Shown piece by piece: positions 1-8,771 of a stretch of DNA of 64,000 bases; the first letter of the stretch is position 1; each line of letters starts with the position of its first letter. The DNA lies in assembly GCF_017744095.1 (NCBI RefSeq), contig NZ_JAGHQX010000003.1, positions 1 to 64,000 on the forward strand. Direction: 5' to 3'. The position numbers and the translations under genes are program-made. The DNA is from Shimia sp. R10_1 (lineage in GTDB: Bacteria > Pseudomonadota > Alphaproteobacteria > Rhodobacterales > Rhodobacteraceae). The notes beneath the pieces were generated by a model. That model searched no databases. It saw nothing but the letters and a program-made list of their open reading frames with translations, and had not been told where the DNA came from.

Positions 1-6
1 AATACA

Positions 7-1230
7 TCAACGGTTTCTACAATCCGCGCCGACGGCACTCAGCATTGGGTTGGAAAAGCCCCGTCGCTTTCGAGAGAAAAGTGGCCTAAAAGAGCTCTTG
101 GGGCGGCACAAAAACGTGACAGGTCCATATTTTCTTGGGTACATTTGGCCCCATACATCAGGATCGACGTGAGTATTCGCGCTCTCCCTAATGTAATTTA
201 GAATCGTAGATTCAGCTACATCACAGTTAAGTTCGACTGTTTTGGCCGCGATTTGTTTCGCAGTATCCGATCGCGTGGCACGCAGGTCAAAGTTATAGGC
301 ATCGCATACCGCTCCTATCAGGATTTTCTCCAAGCAAATCACTTTTCTCGTTAAAGCACTCTTTTCGCTCGGGTTTGCGGGACCTTCTGTGAGTTGCCTT
401 ATGCGGCGTTGCAGTTTCTTAATCTGATTGGCTTCTTCATTTTTATCATCGGTTGAGACAACAGACAGCGCTTCGACCTGTCGCTGTAGATTTTCATTTT
501 CGTCGCCAAGCGCTGCAAGCCGTCGTTGTACGTCGCCTTGCGCTGTCGCCTGTGTCGCTCGTTCTTCCAAATCTCGCCTTAGCCGCGCATTCTCTTCCTG
601 AAGGGAGGACAATTGATCCTGCTCCATGCCCCCAAAGACCTTCCTCTCAAACCCGACAGCTCGACGCCATGCCTCTGAGATGATGTAGCCGCATTTGTCC
701 AGCCAGAGCACATAGTCCTTTGGAGCAGCCTTCTCAGAAATGTCGCCTACTTCAACCGCACGCCCCAGCATCCGAAATCGGTCATCCCGTTCCCGAATTG
801 TATTGCCAAATTCGGGCTCTTGCCCGCGCCAGCTATCGGTGGTGAAAGGATCAAAGTTCAAGGATAGATCTATCGCTTCACGGGGTGTCCAATAAGGCCT
901 ACGCGCCCATTTGGTGATCAAGTGCCGTTCGCGCTGAAGATAGGCATCTGACAGCATCTCTTCGCGCAGCAGGGCAAAGTGCTGACCATCAAATCCGATG
1001 GGCCCTTGCGGCGTGATTGCCAGCCACCAATCGCTGTGGAAGGGCACACCGTTTTTCTCACCCCACCAGAGCCAATCTATTGGTGCCGCTGATCGTATTC
1101 CGTCGCTTGTTGTCCTTTCTAGCAGCGCGGCGATCGGTGCGATGTGCTCCTCAGCATCTGCGGCATCCGGTGATTGCCCTCCGCCAAGAGGAGCGCGTCT
1201 CTCGTGGTCCATGAAGCCTGATAGATCCAA
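7..1230 (-). CDS. Hypothetical island protein with central coiled coil
   Basis: I do not recognise a named family. The open frame begins at a TTG (1230); an ATG six codons in, at 1212, is the likelier start and gives about 401 residues. Residues 1-200 are Trp- and Arg-rich and look globular. Residues about 200-285 have heptad-like Glu/Leu/Arg/Gln spacing typical of a coiled coil. A last segment (about 290-350) has helical character, followed by a basic C-terminus. It lies 3' of the P4-type integrase and on the same strand, so it is most simply cargo of the left island. Proteins of this general build are common beside P4 integrases in alphaproteobacteria, but that is recollection, and no function is assigned. 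Confidence 0.7.
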   Translation of the reverse strand: MDLSGFMDHERRAPLGGGQSPDAADAEEHIAPIAALLERTTSDGIRSAAPIDWLWWGEKNGVPFHSDWWLAITPQGPIGFDGQHFALLREEMLSDAYLQRERHLITKWARRPYWTPREAIDLSLNFDPFTTDSWRGQEPEFGNTIRERDDRFRMLGRAVEVGDISEKAAPKDYVLWLDKCGYIISEAWRRAVGFERKVFGGMEQDQLSSLQEENARLRRDLEERATQATAQGDVQRRLAALGDENENLQRQVEALSVVSTDDKNEEANQIKKLQRRIRQLTEGPANPSEKSALTRKVICLEKILIGAVCDAYNFDLRATRSDTAKQIAAKTVELNCDVAESTILNYIRESANTHVDPDVWGQMYPRKYGPVTFLCRPKSSFRPLFSRKRRGFSNPMLSAVGADCRNR

Positions 1231-1290
1231 GCTTGCATCAACGTTTCTGTTGGTTCGGCGGAAATAGAGGCCGCGTCTTTCATTTAGGCT

Positions 1291-2481
1291 TTAGTCCTGT
1301 CTTAGGTCATCAAGTTTGTCGGCCCACCACTCGGCAAGCTTGACGCGCTCCTCCCAATGCTGGCCTCGTGCATAGGCTCGGCGAATTTCATTTTTCTCGA
1401 CATGCGCCAAGGCGCGTTCGATGGCATCAGGATGCCAAAGCCCGGATTCATTCGCCAACGTTGAAAAAACAGCCCTAAACCCATGCGCGGTCATTTCTTC
1501 TTTACCATACCCCATCCGACGCAAAGCTGCATTGAGTGTATTGTCACTCATCGACCGTTGCGCCGAACGTATAGAGGGAAACACAAGCTTTCCCCAACCT
1601 GTCAGCTCCCTGAGCTGGGCCAAAATGCCCAGCGCCTGGTGCGGCAGCGGAACAACATGCTCTCGACGCATCTTGGTGCGTTCCGACGGAATGGTCCAAG
1701 TAGCCCCTGCTTCATCGAACTCGTCCCAACTGGCAAGCCGCAACTCGCCGGGGCGTACGGCGGTGATCGAGAGGAGCTGCAAAGCAAACCTTGTCGCCCT
1801 TTGCCCGGAGAAGTCATCAATAGCACGCATCAGAGCACCGACTTCTATAGGATCGGTGATCGCGGCCCTATGCGTGACCTTATGCTGAATCAGAGCATCC
1901 TTGAGCCCAAAGGTTGGATCATTATCAACTTTGCCCAGCGCAATGGCATAGCGAAAAACGGCCCCAGCTGCGGAGCGCATACGTTTGGCGCTCTCGTGAT
2001 TGCCTTTCTTCTAGACTTTGCGCAGCGGCACAAGGATGTCTTGTGCCGTGATCCGGCTAATGGGCATGTGCCCTATGTCGGCGTTGAGCAACCTGTGGAA
2101 CCATTCCGTCTTCACAAGTGTCGCTTCAGCACGCCCCTCCTTGCGCTTCTTATCCAATAGTTCGCCCGCCAACAGCGCAAAGGTATCTTTTTGCACGGCA
2201 GCTTCATTGATTTGCTGCTCTTTGCGCTGCGCTGACGGATCGACACCGCTCGCCACAAAACTTCTCGCTTCATCCCGACGCATACGCGCTTGCGCCAAAA
2301 TCACATCTGGATATTTGCCCAGCGCGAGCAGTTTTTCTTTACCGTGAAGCCGATACTTGAAGCGCCATAGCTTGCTGCCGCTCGGATTCACCAAAAGATA
2401 CAGCCCATCGAAGTCCGCGCGCTTGAAGGGTTTGGCTTTAGGCTTGAGTGCCCGAATCTTCGCATCGCTCAAAACAGTCAT
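1291..2481 (-). pseudogene. P4-type tyrosine integrase interrupted by one amber codon
   Basis: Two consecutive open stretches (2481-2011 and 1980-1291) form one integrase in a single frame. The only defect is a TAG at 2013-2011, followed by ten in-frame codons before the next Met. The N-terminal part is the DUF4102 domain typical of P4-like integrases (residues about 1-90). The downstream part keeps the catalytic set: Arg in AVRPGELR, the HGFR box, the LAHVEKN His and the terminal RRAY Tyr. Read through, it is 396 residues, normal for the family. At this position relatives usually have Glu, so a GAG-to-TAG change is the simplest history. The gene sits 162 bp from the tRNA-like att copy. Amber suppression or a sequencing error are the alternatives to a dead integrase. 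Confidence 0.85.
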
Positions 2482-2947
2482 GGGGTATCTTCCAAATTGC
2501 TACACGGCACGTACCCCCAGAGATACCCCCGATTGAGGCAGACTTGGCTGGACGTGGCAGGACAACATGGAACAAGACCAATATAAAAAACCTGCAAATA
2601 CAGGCTACTATCAGACTAGATCGGACGCAATTGGAAGATTAAGTGGTGCCCCCACACGGACAATCGAACGCCCCCTTACTGGACAACCATCAGGAAAAAC
2701 AACCGGTTACCTATAGGTTGCCTTCGGCAGAAGACCACTATGTATGCTGTGCAAGATAGGTTTAGTGTGCTTCGCTACTCGTGGTCAAGTGCTGCGGTTA
2801 GTGAAGGCTGAATGTTCAAAAAATGTATCCATTTTTCTCCTTACACCAGCACACTATAGCTGGAAGACAACCGGAAACTCAGCGAGTGTCACATACTAGG
2901 TAGCCGCCAGCACGACGATAAGTGTTGGGGCCTTTCTAGCAAAATTT
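2482..2947. other. Island junction, no gene
   Basis: This 466-bp stretch holds the left integrase promoter region, then the tRNA-Thr 3'-end copy (2644-2661), then about 285 bp of AT-richer DNA up to the end of the RNase HI gene. I see no coding frame with a ribosome-binding site in it. Confidence 0.6.
2644..2661. repeat. Attachment site copy (tRNA-Thr 3' end)
   Basis: TGGTGCCCCCACACGGAC here is identical over 18 bp to 10436-10453, which is the 3' end of the tRNA-Thr gene including its encoded CCA. After a two-base AA insertion the similarity continues for TCGAAC. It is read as attL of the right-hand island and, at the same time, the right end of the left-hand island. Confidence 0.85.
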
Positions 2948-3403
2948 CTATCTGGCAGCCGCCTGCCTCGCCAACTTATCGGCTTCCTCATTACGGAAGT
3001 CGCCATTGTGACCACGAACCCATCGCCATTGGACCGGTAAGCCCTCGGAGACGGAAAGAAGTTCCTCCCATTGCCGACGGTTCTTTACCGGTTGTCTGTT
3101 TGAAGTCAGCCAGCCATTAGCCTGCCAGTTGGCCAACCTTTCGTTCATTCCAAGGACCACATATTGGCTATCTGAAAAGACCGTTATTTTGGATTTTTCA
3201 TCGCGCTTTATCTGACGTAATCCAGCGATAGCAGCGGCTAACTCCATTCGGTTGTTAGTGGTATCAGGCGAGTCGCCACACACGACCCGCTTCTTGACCT
3301 CGGTGTCGTCTTCGTAGCGGCGGACCACGGCAGCGAAGCCCCCTTTACCGGGATTGCCAGAGCAGCAACCGTCTGTGTGAATGGTAATTTCGACATTTGT
3401 CAT
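2948..3403 (-). CDS. rnhA: Ribonuclease HI
   Basis: RNase HI cleaves the RNA strand of RNA-DNA hybrids. All catalytic residues are visible: Asp11 (HTDGCCSGNPG), Glu54 (NNRMELAAA), Asp78 (VFSDSQYV), His132 in RGHNG and Asp142 in EEAD. At 151 residues it is the normal size of a single-domain bacterial RNase HI. Being inside the island, it is probably an element-borne copy rather than the housekeeping one; phages and plasmids often carry RNase H for replication. It is followed upstream on the same strand by the zinc-ribbon gene, 33 bp away, so the two may be co-transcribed. Confidence 0.92.
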   Translation of the reverse strand: MTNVEITIHTDGCCSGNPGKGGFAAVVRRYEDDTEVKKRVVCGDSPDTTNNRMELAAAIAGLRQIKRDEKSKITVFSDSQYVVLGMNERLANWQANGWLTSNRQPVKNRRQWEELLSVSEGLPVQWRWVRGHNGDFRNEEADKLARQAAAR

Positions 3404-3436
3404 ATCGTATCTTTCTCTTGTGTTTGAGGCAGTGTC

Positions 3437-3883
3437 TTAGCTCTCTAGCTCGACACATTGTGGTTTCTGTCCCGTTCGAACGGCGTTGATGTATCGCCTG
3501 ATCGAGAGGCCAAAGAACTTCTTCGTGTATGCGTCTGCGGCCTTCGTAACGTTCTTGCGGCTGTCTGCTTTTGGGGGCTTCATGTGAAGCTCAGGGTCCG
3601 TCAGGATGTTTCTGAGGCCCGCATCATGGGGAATGAAGGAGAGGATGTGCTGCATCATTCCAAGACGCTCATGAGGTGGTACTGAGTAGATCATCTCCGT
3701 GAGCCGTGCCGCACGCTCATAGTGCTTCCAAGAGCGTTGCTTGTTTTCAGCACTACGGTTTCCCCGAGCTGAATTTCTTGAGGCTTTGCGTTGGCATAGT
3801 CTTGAGCAATAAGCTTGATTGGACCTCTTGGGCGTGAATGAGGCACCGCATCCGGGGCACTGTGAACTTTCTATTTCAGACAT
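3437..3883 (-). CDS. Hypothetical protein with N-terminal zinc ribbon
   Basis: The 148-residue product starts with a Cys4 knuckle (Cys9, Cys12, Cys26, Cys30; spacing CxxC-13-CxxxC) typical of small zinc ribbons. A basic stretch rich in Arg, Asn and Ser follows, and then a helical C-terminal region that I cannot assign to a family. A zinc ribbon followed by a basic region suggests nucleic-acid binding, but this is inference. It lies 33 bp upstream of the island RNase HI gene on the same strand, and the pairing may mean a shared role in element replication. No strong Shine-Dalgarno is visible before the ATG at 3883. Confidence 0.7.
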   Translation of the reverse strand: MSEIESSQCPGCGASFTPKRSNQAYCSRLCQRKASRNSARGNRSAENKQRSWKHYERAARLTEMIYSVPPHERLGMMQHILSFIPHDAGLRNILTDPELHMKPPKADSRKNVTKAADAYTKKFFGLSIRRYINAVRTGQKPQCVELES

Positions 3884-4872
3884 GATTATTGGATCGACTG
3901 CGTCGAGTATGGCGAATTCCTTTCAGTGATTGTGGTGGTGACGTGAGTGTGAGGTCGGTTTTCGTCGCCAGACAGACCACTCAACTAAGGTTCATGTGAA
4001 AGCCGCCTGATGCTGTACTGGCCTACACAGGGTCTCAATCAGATACCCATATGAAGTCAGCGTTCACATGTGGCTCCGTCCTTGGAGACCCGAGGAGATT
4101 GTGAGCACTTAGAATGCTCTCCAAGGTCAACTCATCTGTTTGGTCATGACTGCGAAGCAGAAATTGGGGTCGCTCGTTAGCAGTCATTCCAAGGGTCTAA
4201 CGGCGAAGCTCGGAGGACCTAAAATCTAGCATAGTGGATGTTCTATTGCTTGCGCAGGCGAAGCCGAAGCACCCTAGGGTGTATATTACATATGCGGAGG
4301 GCGGATTTCAGATCGCGGTGGCCAAAGCCTTCGAATTTCGCCCGCTCCTCTTCTTCGTGACCGACAATACGGTGTGACAGGCAAGCATCTTATGCTTGAG
4401 GCTCATTCGCCAAGGAGTAATGTTCACTCCGATCTGCTAATTGCGACGGTATCTATAGATCCACCCCTCTGCATAGATGCGTCGAATTTCACGTAGTATC
4501 TGCCGAGGGTCTCCGCTCCTCCGATTGGTTCGCATCTCGCGCTTTGAGCGCTAAATCAAATGTTCCCCGTCAAGCCACACTTAGATGCGCGCAAGCGGTC
4601 GTTTGGAGGTCAAATTACGGGTGACGTGGTAGATATCCTCGCTGTTCGTTTCTATTACATCTATGCTGTGGGTAGTGCAGCCGTTAGCGCTGTATCGCAT
4701 TGGTCTATCGTATTCGCGTAGCTCGGTTCGGTGCCGTACAAGGGAACCAATCGAAGAGACCGTGAGGCCAATCAAACAAGGGGCTTTGGGTCTTTCGTCG
4801 GCGGGCAGGACAACACAAAGGCACAAACGGCACACACAAACAGCACACATTCAGGTCTCCCTCGGGTCGTTG
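3884..4872. other. Island stretch without a supported gene
   Basis: This is nearly 1 kb with only short open frames on either strand. The minus strand holds small coding-like fragments, for example 4187-4035 (50 codons from an ATG, no convincing ribosome-binding site) and about 4385-4255 (open but with no start codon). A Cys-rich 89-codon frame at 4850-4581 is also present. I could not match any of them to a family. It is most likely eroded element DNA. Confidence 0.5.
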
Positions 4873-5388
4873 CTATCTATGTTGTGGGGAGTGCCGAGAG
4901 GGCCGTGAAGGCAAAGGCTGCATACAATGACAGCAACGATGGGGGCTACGGGGGGAACGCGCAAACCTCTCTCTATATCTCTGGCTGTCAAATTTTTGCG
5001 GTGAAACAAAAGTGGTATCCATGAGCAAGAGCGGGCCGTTCCTGAGTAGGAAGTAACAAAGCCGCTCGACTCCTCCCACAACACTCAATGCCTGCTCTGG
5101 ACGCAGCACATCCGTTAGGAACCGAACATCGTTGGCTTGGATGCCCAAATAGGCCTCGGTGCCACTATGCGCGTAGTTGTCCCGCCAGAACCTGCACATC
5201 TCCGCTCCTCGGACTCTCGCTTTGATGCTTGGCCCTTTGGGAATATCGAGGCGCTTTATTCCCATGTATTGAAAGCAGTCTCGCACGGAGAAGAAAGGCA
5301 TCGCTTCATCTTCGTACTGGACCCATCGAACAAACTCCCGTGACTTAGGGTCTGTGACAACGCCGTATTCAGCATGTACTGTAGTCAT
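4873..5388 (-). CDS. Uncharacterised island protein
   Basis: I do not recognise a family. The start is taken as the ATG at 5388, which overlaps the stop of the upstream DUF3102 gene as ATGA, a sign of translational coupling; this gives 171 residues. Residues 1-115 are well-behaved globular sequence with aromatic residues and a segment around PFFSVRDCFQYMGI. The last 35 or so residues are low-complexity Arg/Ser/Pro/His, which could mean that the true C-terminus was lost to a frameshift. The coupling suggests it works with, or is at least dosed with, the DUF3102 product. Confidence 0.55.
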   Translation of the reverse strand: MTTVHAEYGVVTDPKSREFVRWVQYEDEAMPFFSVRDCFQYMGIKRLDIPKGPSIKARVRGAEMCRFWRDNYAHSGTEAYLGIQANDVRFLTDVLRPEQALSVVGGVERLCYFLLRNGPLLLMDTTFVSPQKFDSQRYRERFARSPRSPHRCCHCMQPLPSRPSRHSPQHR

Positions 5389-5975
5389 GGTCGTTTGCCT
5401 TCTGTGTGTTCGTGACACAAGCCACATGAGTTCAACTCACTGGCCCCGATATGAGCGAAAAGAGAACTCTCAGGTTCCACTTTCTCGATCTCTTCAAGCT
5501 TCGCCTTAGCGTTCTCCCGCTCACCCTCAGAGGCCGCAGGGTCATCCCTCAGGGCACGCAAACGCTCCACCTTACGGAGGTCGTCAAGGGTGGCTGGACG
5601 GGTTTGTTGGGGTGGTTCCTTGGGGGTCTTCCCTAGCGCCAGAACCTCGCGGATGCTGTCGCAGCGGTCAAATGTCACTCGCGAGTTACATTTCGCCTCG
5701 GCTACCTTCATGTACTCATGCCCCCGCTTTCGCGTGAACATGCAGTGTTCCGCAATCCATGGGATAAACTCGCCATGCTTTAGTTCGGCTTTCACCTTGA
5801 TCAGTTCTTCACCGATCTCCGCAGCGATTTCCTTAGCGGTGCGCCCTAGGCGCTGCACTTCGCGGTGCTTGGAGTTGACCGACACGGCAAGCCGCGCGGT
5901 CTCCGTAAGAGCCACGTTAGGGGCGCATTGAGGGAAGTCTTGAGTTGTCTCGAAGGCTGCTGCGGTGTGGTTCAT
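5385..5975 (-). CDS. DUF3102 family protein
   Basis: The 196-residue product matches the DUF3102 pattern seen in phage and plasmid proteins. A helical segment has GEELIKVKAELKHGEF, then WIAEHCMFTRKRGHEYMKVAE (about residues 55-95), where the HG-F-W and arginine/tyrosine positions are the conserved ones. A charged helical region (about 115-165) and a short Cys/His tail (CGLCHEH) follow. Such proteins are usually carried on mobile elements and are thought to act in DNA maintenance, but no activity is established. Its stop overlaps the next gene's ATG by four bases. Confidence 0.75.
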   Translation of the reverse strand: MNHTAAAFETTQDFPQCAPNVALTETARLAVSVNSKHREVQRLGRTAKEIAAEIGEELIKVKAELKHGEFIPWIAEHCMFTRKRGHEYMKVAEAKCNSRVTFDRCDSIREVLALGKTPKEPPQQTRPATLDDLRKVERLRALRDDPAASEGERENAKAKLEEIEKVEPESSLFAHIGASELNSCGLCHEHTEGKRP

Positions 5976-6135
5976 GGGTGCCCCTTGTGGTTGTCGTCAA
6001 GGGCACGTAGAAAGCTTAAATTCATCGGTCAAGCATCTAATTTTGAACGAAAAAGATGAATGTTTGGGGCTGGTGACATGTAGTGACGCAAACCGTATCT
6101 AAGGGTCTGAAGTTGTTGTCACGCCGCCAGACACC

Positions 6136-6832
6136 CTATCTGGCGCAAACACAAAAAAAATCTTTGGTAGTCTTCACTCTTTTCGCCTGAGGTGACCAAT
6201 ACGAATTTGTATAGGCTCGACTCATAGACCAGTTCACAGCGTGCCCGAGGTTCGGCCCTAAGTTAATCCAATTAGCTTTGGCCCGGTCATATACGTTCAC
6301 GGCGGAGTTTATGATCTCCCCCTTGGTTGGGATGACCCGCGCGGACTTAACGATCTTGCCTGTCGCAACTTTCTCTTCGTTCTCAACGTAGCCACCGTCC
6401 TTGCGGATGGAAGGCAGGACCGTACTGAAGACCCAATCTTGGAACTCTTTGGCTTTCGGGTTCTTTCGTTGGGCGCGCAGGATACATTCTTACAAGCCTC
6501 GCTTTGAGATCAGTTTGTTTGGACGTGATCGTGCCACGCTAGACAGATTCCGTGCTCTAACTTCCGAAGTTTGAAGGTTAGAGTGAACTTAGCGCACCTG
6601 ACGCGCTAACCTCTTTCTTAACTAGCAGGGCCTTCTCGTTGACCACATTATTCGGTCGTGCACGCTTGGCTGTTGAGAGCTTTTTGCGGCTAGCTTCACT
6701 TGAAGTTAATCTAGAGTCGGCCTTGGTTACGTTCTTGAGATTTAGGGCAGCATAAGCGTCCGCTGCTGCAAACCACGGCTCCCCTTCAATTTCGACGCTA
6801 TGGAGATCGAAGCCACGAAAGTTGAAGTTCTC
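6136..6832 (-). pseudogene. Decayed BRO-N / phage antirepressor remnants
   Basis: Two fragments on the minus strand resemble the BRO-N domain of phage antirepressors. Fragment one (6832-6578, 84 codons, no start codon, preceded by a stop) contains the hallmark EIEGEPWFAAADAYAALNL. Fragment two (open from 6588, TAA at 6492-6490, then 6489-6136) contains NKLISKRGL, the TAA where a Tyr is expected, then RAQRKNPKAKEFQDW, VLPSIRKDGGYV and EEKVATG, which are classic BRO-N and linker motifs. The fragments are in different frames, and the NKLISKRG/NNVVNEKAL region appears twice. Either two genes decayed side by side or one gene suffered rearrangement. The gene is not functional as it stands. Confidence 0.8.
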
Positions 6833-6864
6833 TTAACTAGCCCAGACTCCAAAACGCAACGACA

Positions 6865-7509
6865 CTATTCAGATCTCATGTACAATGTTTGGGATGCAGC
6901 ATTTTCGATGTCAGTTTTGTACTGTCGCATTAGTCCCGTTATTTCCTCGACAAGCGCATTGAACTCCCGCCCTTCAATGTCCAAGAACTCGCCATGTGCA
7001 ATCTTGTTGCGTCGCGCGACCAAACTCGAATCAATCAGATTATACTTCGTCTCATAAAATGCTGTGTCGATGTCCAACGAGGTAGCAATATTGGAAAAAA
7101 CTTTGGAAGTTAGATTTGACCCTGTGTTGATCGCAGCATGAATTGGGAGTTTGGCCGTTTCATCGAGATGCGAGAAAACAAAGTCCATAGCCTCGACATT
7201 CGCCGATGATTTACGGCTTTCGACTAAGGTATCAAGCTTCCCTTTCATGCCGAAGACCACAAAACAGGTTTTCAATTCTTTATATTTGAGCGATCTACTT
7301 TCGACGTACTCCAGATAGATTTCAGAAGATTTTTTTACAAAGCCCTCCCAATGCGCATATAGTAAAGCGACACCGGCGCGAATAAAGGGTTTTCGCTTTG
7401 ACCCGTTCTCTCCTGCACCTCCTTTGAAAACGGCTATTTCCTTAATGCGCCAAGCCATATCGTGGTCTAGCGCAGACTGCATCTCGTCAAGCGTCCGAAC
7501 ACTCGCCAT
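6865..7509 (-). CDS. MAE_28990/MAE_18760-like HEPN protein (predicted RNase)
   Basis: The 214-residue protein has the features of the MAE_28990/MAE_18760 branch of the HEPN superfamily: an all-helical make-up, AHWEGFVKKSSEIYLEYV (about 52-70), and a catalytic-type R-x4-H motif (Arg167-Asn168 to His172 in ARRNKIAHG). HEPN proteins with this motif are generally metal-independent endoribonucleases used as toxins or defence effectors. The ATG at 7509 lies nine bases after the DUF262 stop, with GAGGA about eight bases upstream, so translation is probably coupled. The DUF262 product is the likely sensor, regulator or antitoxin partner. RNase activity is inferred from the motif only. Confidence 0.85.
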   Translation of the reverse strand: MASVRTLDEMQSALDHDMAWRIKEIAVFKGGAGENGSKRKPFIRAGVALLYAHWEGFVKKSSEIYLEYVESRSLKYKELKTCFVVFGMKGKLDTLVESRKSSANVEAMDFVFSHLDETAKLPIHAAINTGSNLTSKVFSNIATSLDIDTAFYETKYNLIDSSLVARRNKIAHGEFLDIEGREFNALVEEITGLMRQYKTDIENAASQTLYMRSE

Positions 7510-7518
7510 AAGTGTTCC

Positions 7519-8658
7519 TCACGGCTTCATGAGTGTGGCTGCGATTGGCAACAGATTTGACAGACGTGTCGTACCGCGGACGCCTGCACCAGAATTGTTA
7601 TTGAATGTCTCATTGTTCCAAAGCTCTTTTGTTTTTTCCTGCAAAAACAAATTTCGGTCCTCAGATTCCATCGCTTCTAAATCATCCAAATTCCTGGAGA
7701 CACCGGTTGCTACAACCTCAAACAGGGACATCAGGAAACTTCTGGTGAATTTCTTGCCATTCCATTTACGAAACGCGTCGGCACCCAGAGCATCATCGAG
7801 ATAGTCGAATGTCTTCTCGAACGCCTTACCCTCTTGTTTCATATTCAGCGTCTTAGACGAAGCCAATTTAAATAACGCAGTATCTAAGTATTCATGTACG
7901 TCCAACCCGCTTTCGTATGGTACATGACGGAAGGCAACAAGCCTCAATACCAATTCAGTTCCAGCCTCTTTTTCCAGCGCAGAATCGGTCTGGCGTGTGG
8001 TTGTGACAAAAGAGGGATGTTTAGAAAGCTGGATGAGCCACTCATAAAATCCGGGGTTAATTGAGACGGCAATACTGTTGCGAACCTCTTGTTCGGACAA
8101 GCTTGCACCACCTGTATTCAAACGCTGAAAGAGTTCATATTTTGCTGTTCCAGCGCTTTCCGCCTTCAAAATTTCGACGCGTAGCCGTGATCTCTTGATC
8201 TCGATTTGAAGTTTGCTCCCCAACCCGTCATCAGTGTCTGGACTTGAAGGTTTCCAACGCTTCCCATTTAGACTAGGCAAAAACCGTGTACCGTTCAGAA
8301 TCAATGGCCCCAATTCGGTGGCGCGTGCGCCGGTCAAATCGCCCGTAAGCTGCAAAACAGTTGAGATGCGTTGTAAGCCGTCGATAAGCTCCCACACTCC
8401 ATCTGCATCCTGATAAACAAAGATAGGAGGAACAGGGATGCCTAGCAAAAGTGACTCTATAAATCGAGTCTTTCTCTGATCATCCCAGCGAAATAGTCGT
8501 TGAAAGGCTGGGTCAATTTTTAGCTCTTCGTCCTTATAAAGGTTTATCACTTCTCCCAGCGACATCTCATAACCATCGGTAACGACTTCTTGGCGCGCCT
8601 TTTCCACTTCGGTGATCAAAGTCATGAGATTCGCCGTCCTTTCTTCTAAAAGCTCCAA
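7519..8658 (-). CDS. DUF262 (ParB/GmrS-like) protein, partner of HEPN protein
   Basis: The DUF262 fold is found in GmrSD, BrxU and SspE, where it binds and hydrolyses NTPs. Visible motifs are the PAFQRLFRW box (residues 50-58), IESLLLGIPVPPIFV, and the DGLQR box (93-97; DGQQR in relatives). The C-terminal two thirds are helical. Unlike GmrSD and BrxU, I see no DUF1524/HNH nuclease domain, so cleavage would have to come from the neighbouring HEPN protein. The frame opens at 8658 (379 residues); the Met at codon 12 (8625) is an alternative start. The gene is first of a two-gene operon and lies near the integrase end of the island. Confidence 0.88.
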   Translation of the reverse strand: MELLEERTANLMTLITEVEKARQEVVTDGYEMSLGEVINLYKDEELKIDPAFQRLFRWDDQRKTRFIESLLLGIPVPPIFVYQDADGVWELIDGLQRISTVLQLTGDLTGARATELGPLILNGTRFLPSLNGKRWKPSSPDTDDGLGSKLQIEIKRSRLRVEILKAESAGTAKYELFQRLNTGGASLSEQEVRNSIAVSINPGFYEWLIQLSKHPSFVTTTRQTDSALEKEAGTELVLRLVAFRHVPYESGLDVHEYLDTALFKLASSKTLNMKQEGKAFEKTFDYLDDALGADAFRKWNGKKFTRSFLMSLFEVVATGVSRNLDDLEAMESEDRNLFLQEKTKELWNNETFNNNSGAGVRGTTRLSNLLPIAATLMKP

Positions 8659-8771
8659 ACACAGGAGCTCATGTTTTGACTACTAGACGGAACAAAAAAC
8701 AGAGGAACTACAGAATTTCAACCTATTGTAGCGAACCGCGGAGACAAACCCGCTATTGCAGCGAGGCAAAG

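Larger units (their letters stand above)
1..2661. mobile_element. Left genomic island (partial) at tRNA-Thr
   Basis: This element is cut off by the window start. It is bounded on the right by a copy of the tRNA-Thr 3' end (2644-2661). Just inside that copy lies a P4-type integrase reading leftwards, the usual layout for a tRNA-integrated island. Only the integrase (broken by an amber codon) and one cargo gene are visible. The far attachment site must lie left of position 1. Tandem arrangement with the next element is inferred from the repeated tRNA end and from both integrases having the same orientation and position relative to it. Confidence 0.7.

Noticed and set aside
4035..4187. 50-codon minus-strand frame with normal-looking composition
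   Set aside because: No convincing ribosome-binding site and no match; possibly a remnant, too weak to list as a gene.
4581..4850. 89-codon minus-strand frame starting with a Cys/Val-rich segment
   Set aside because: Odd composition, no ribosome-binding site and no family resemblance; it lies in an eroded stretch and is likely open by chance.
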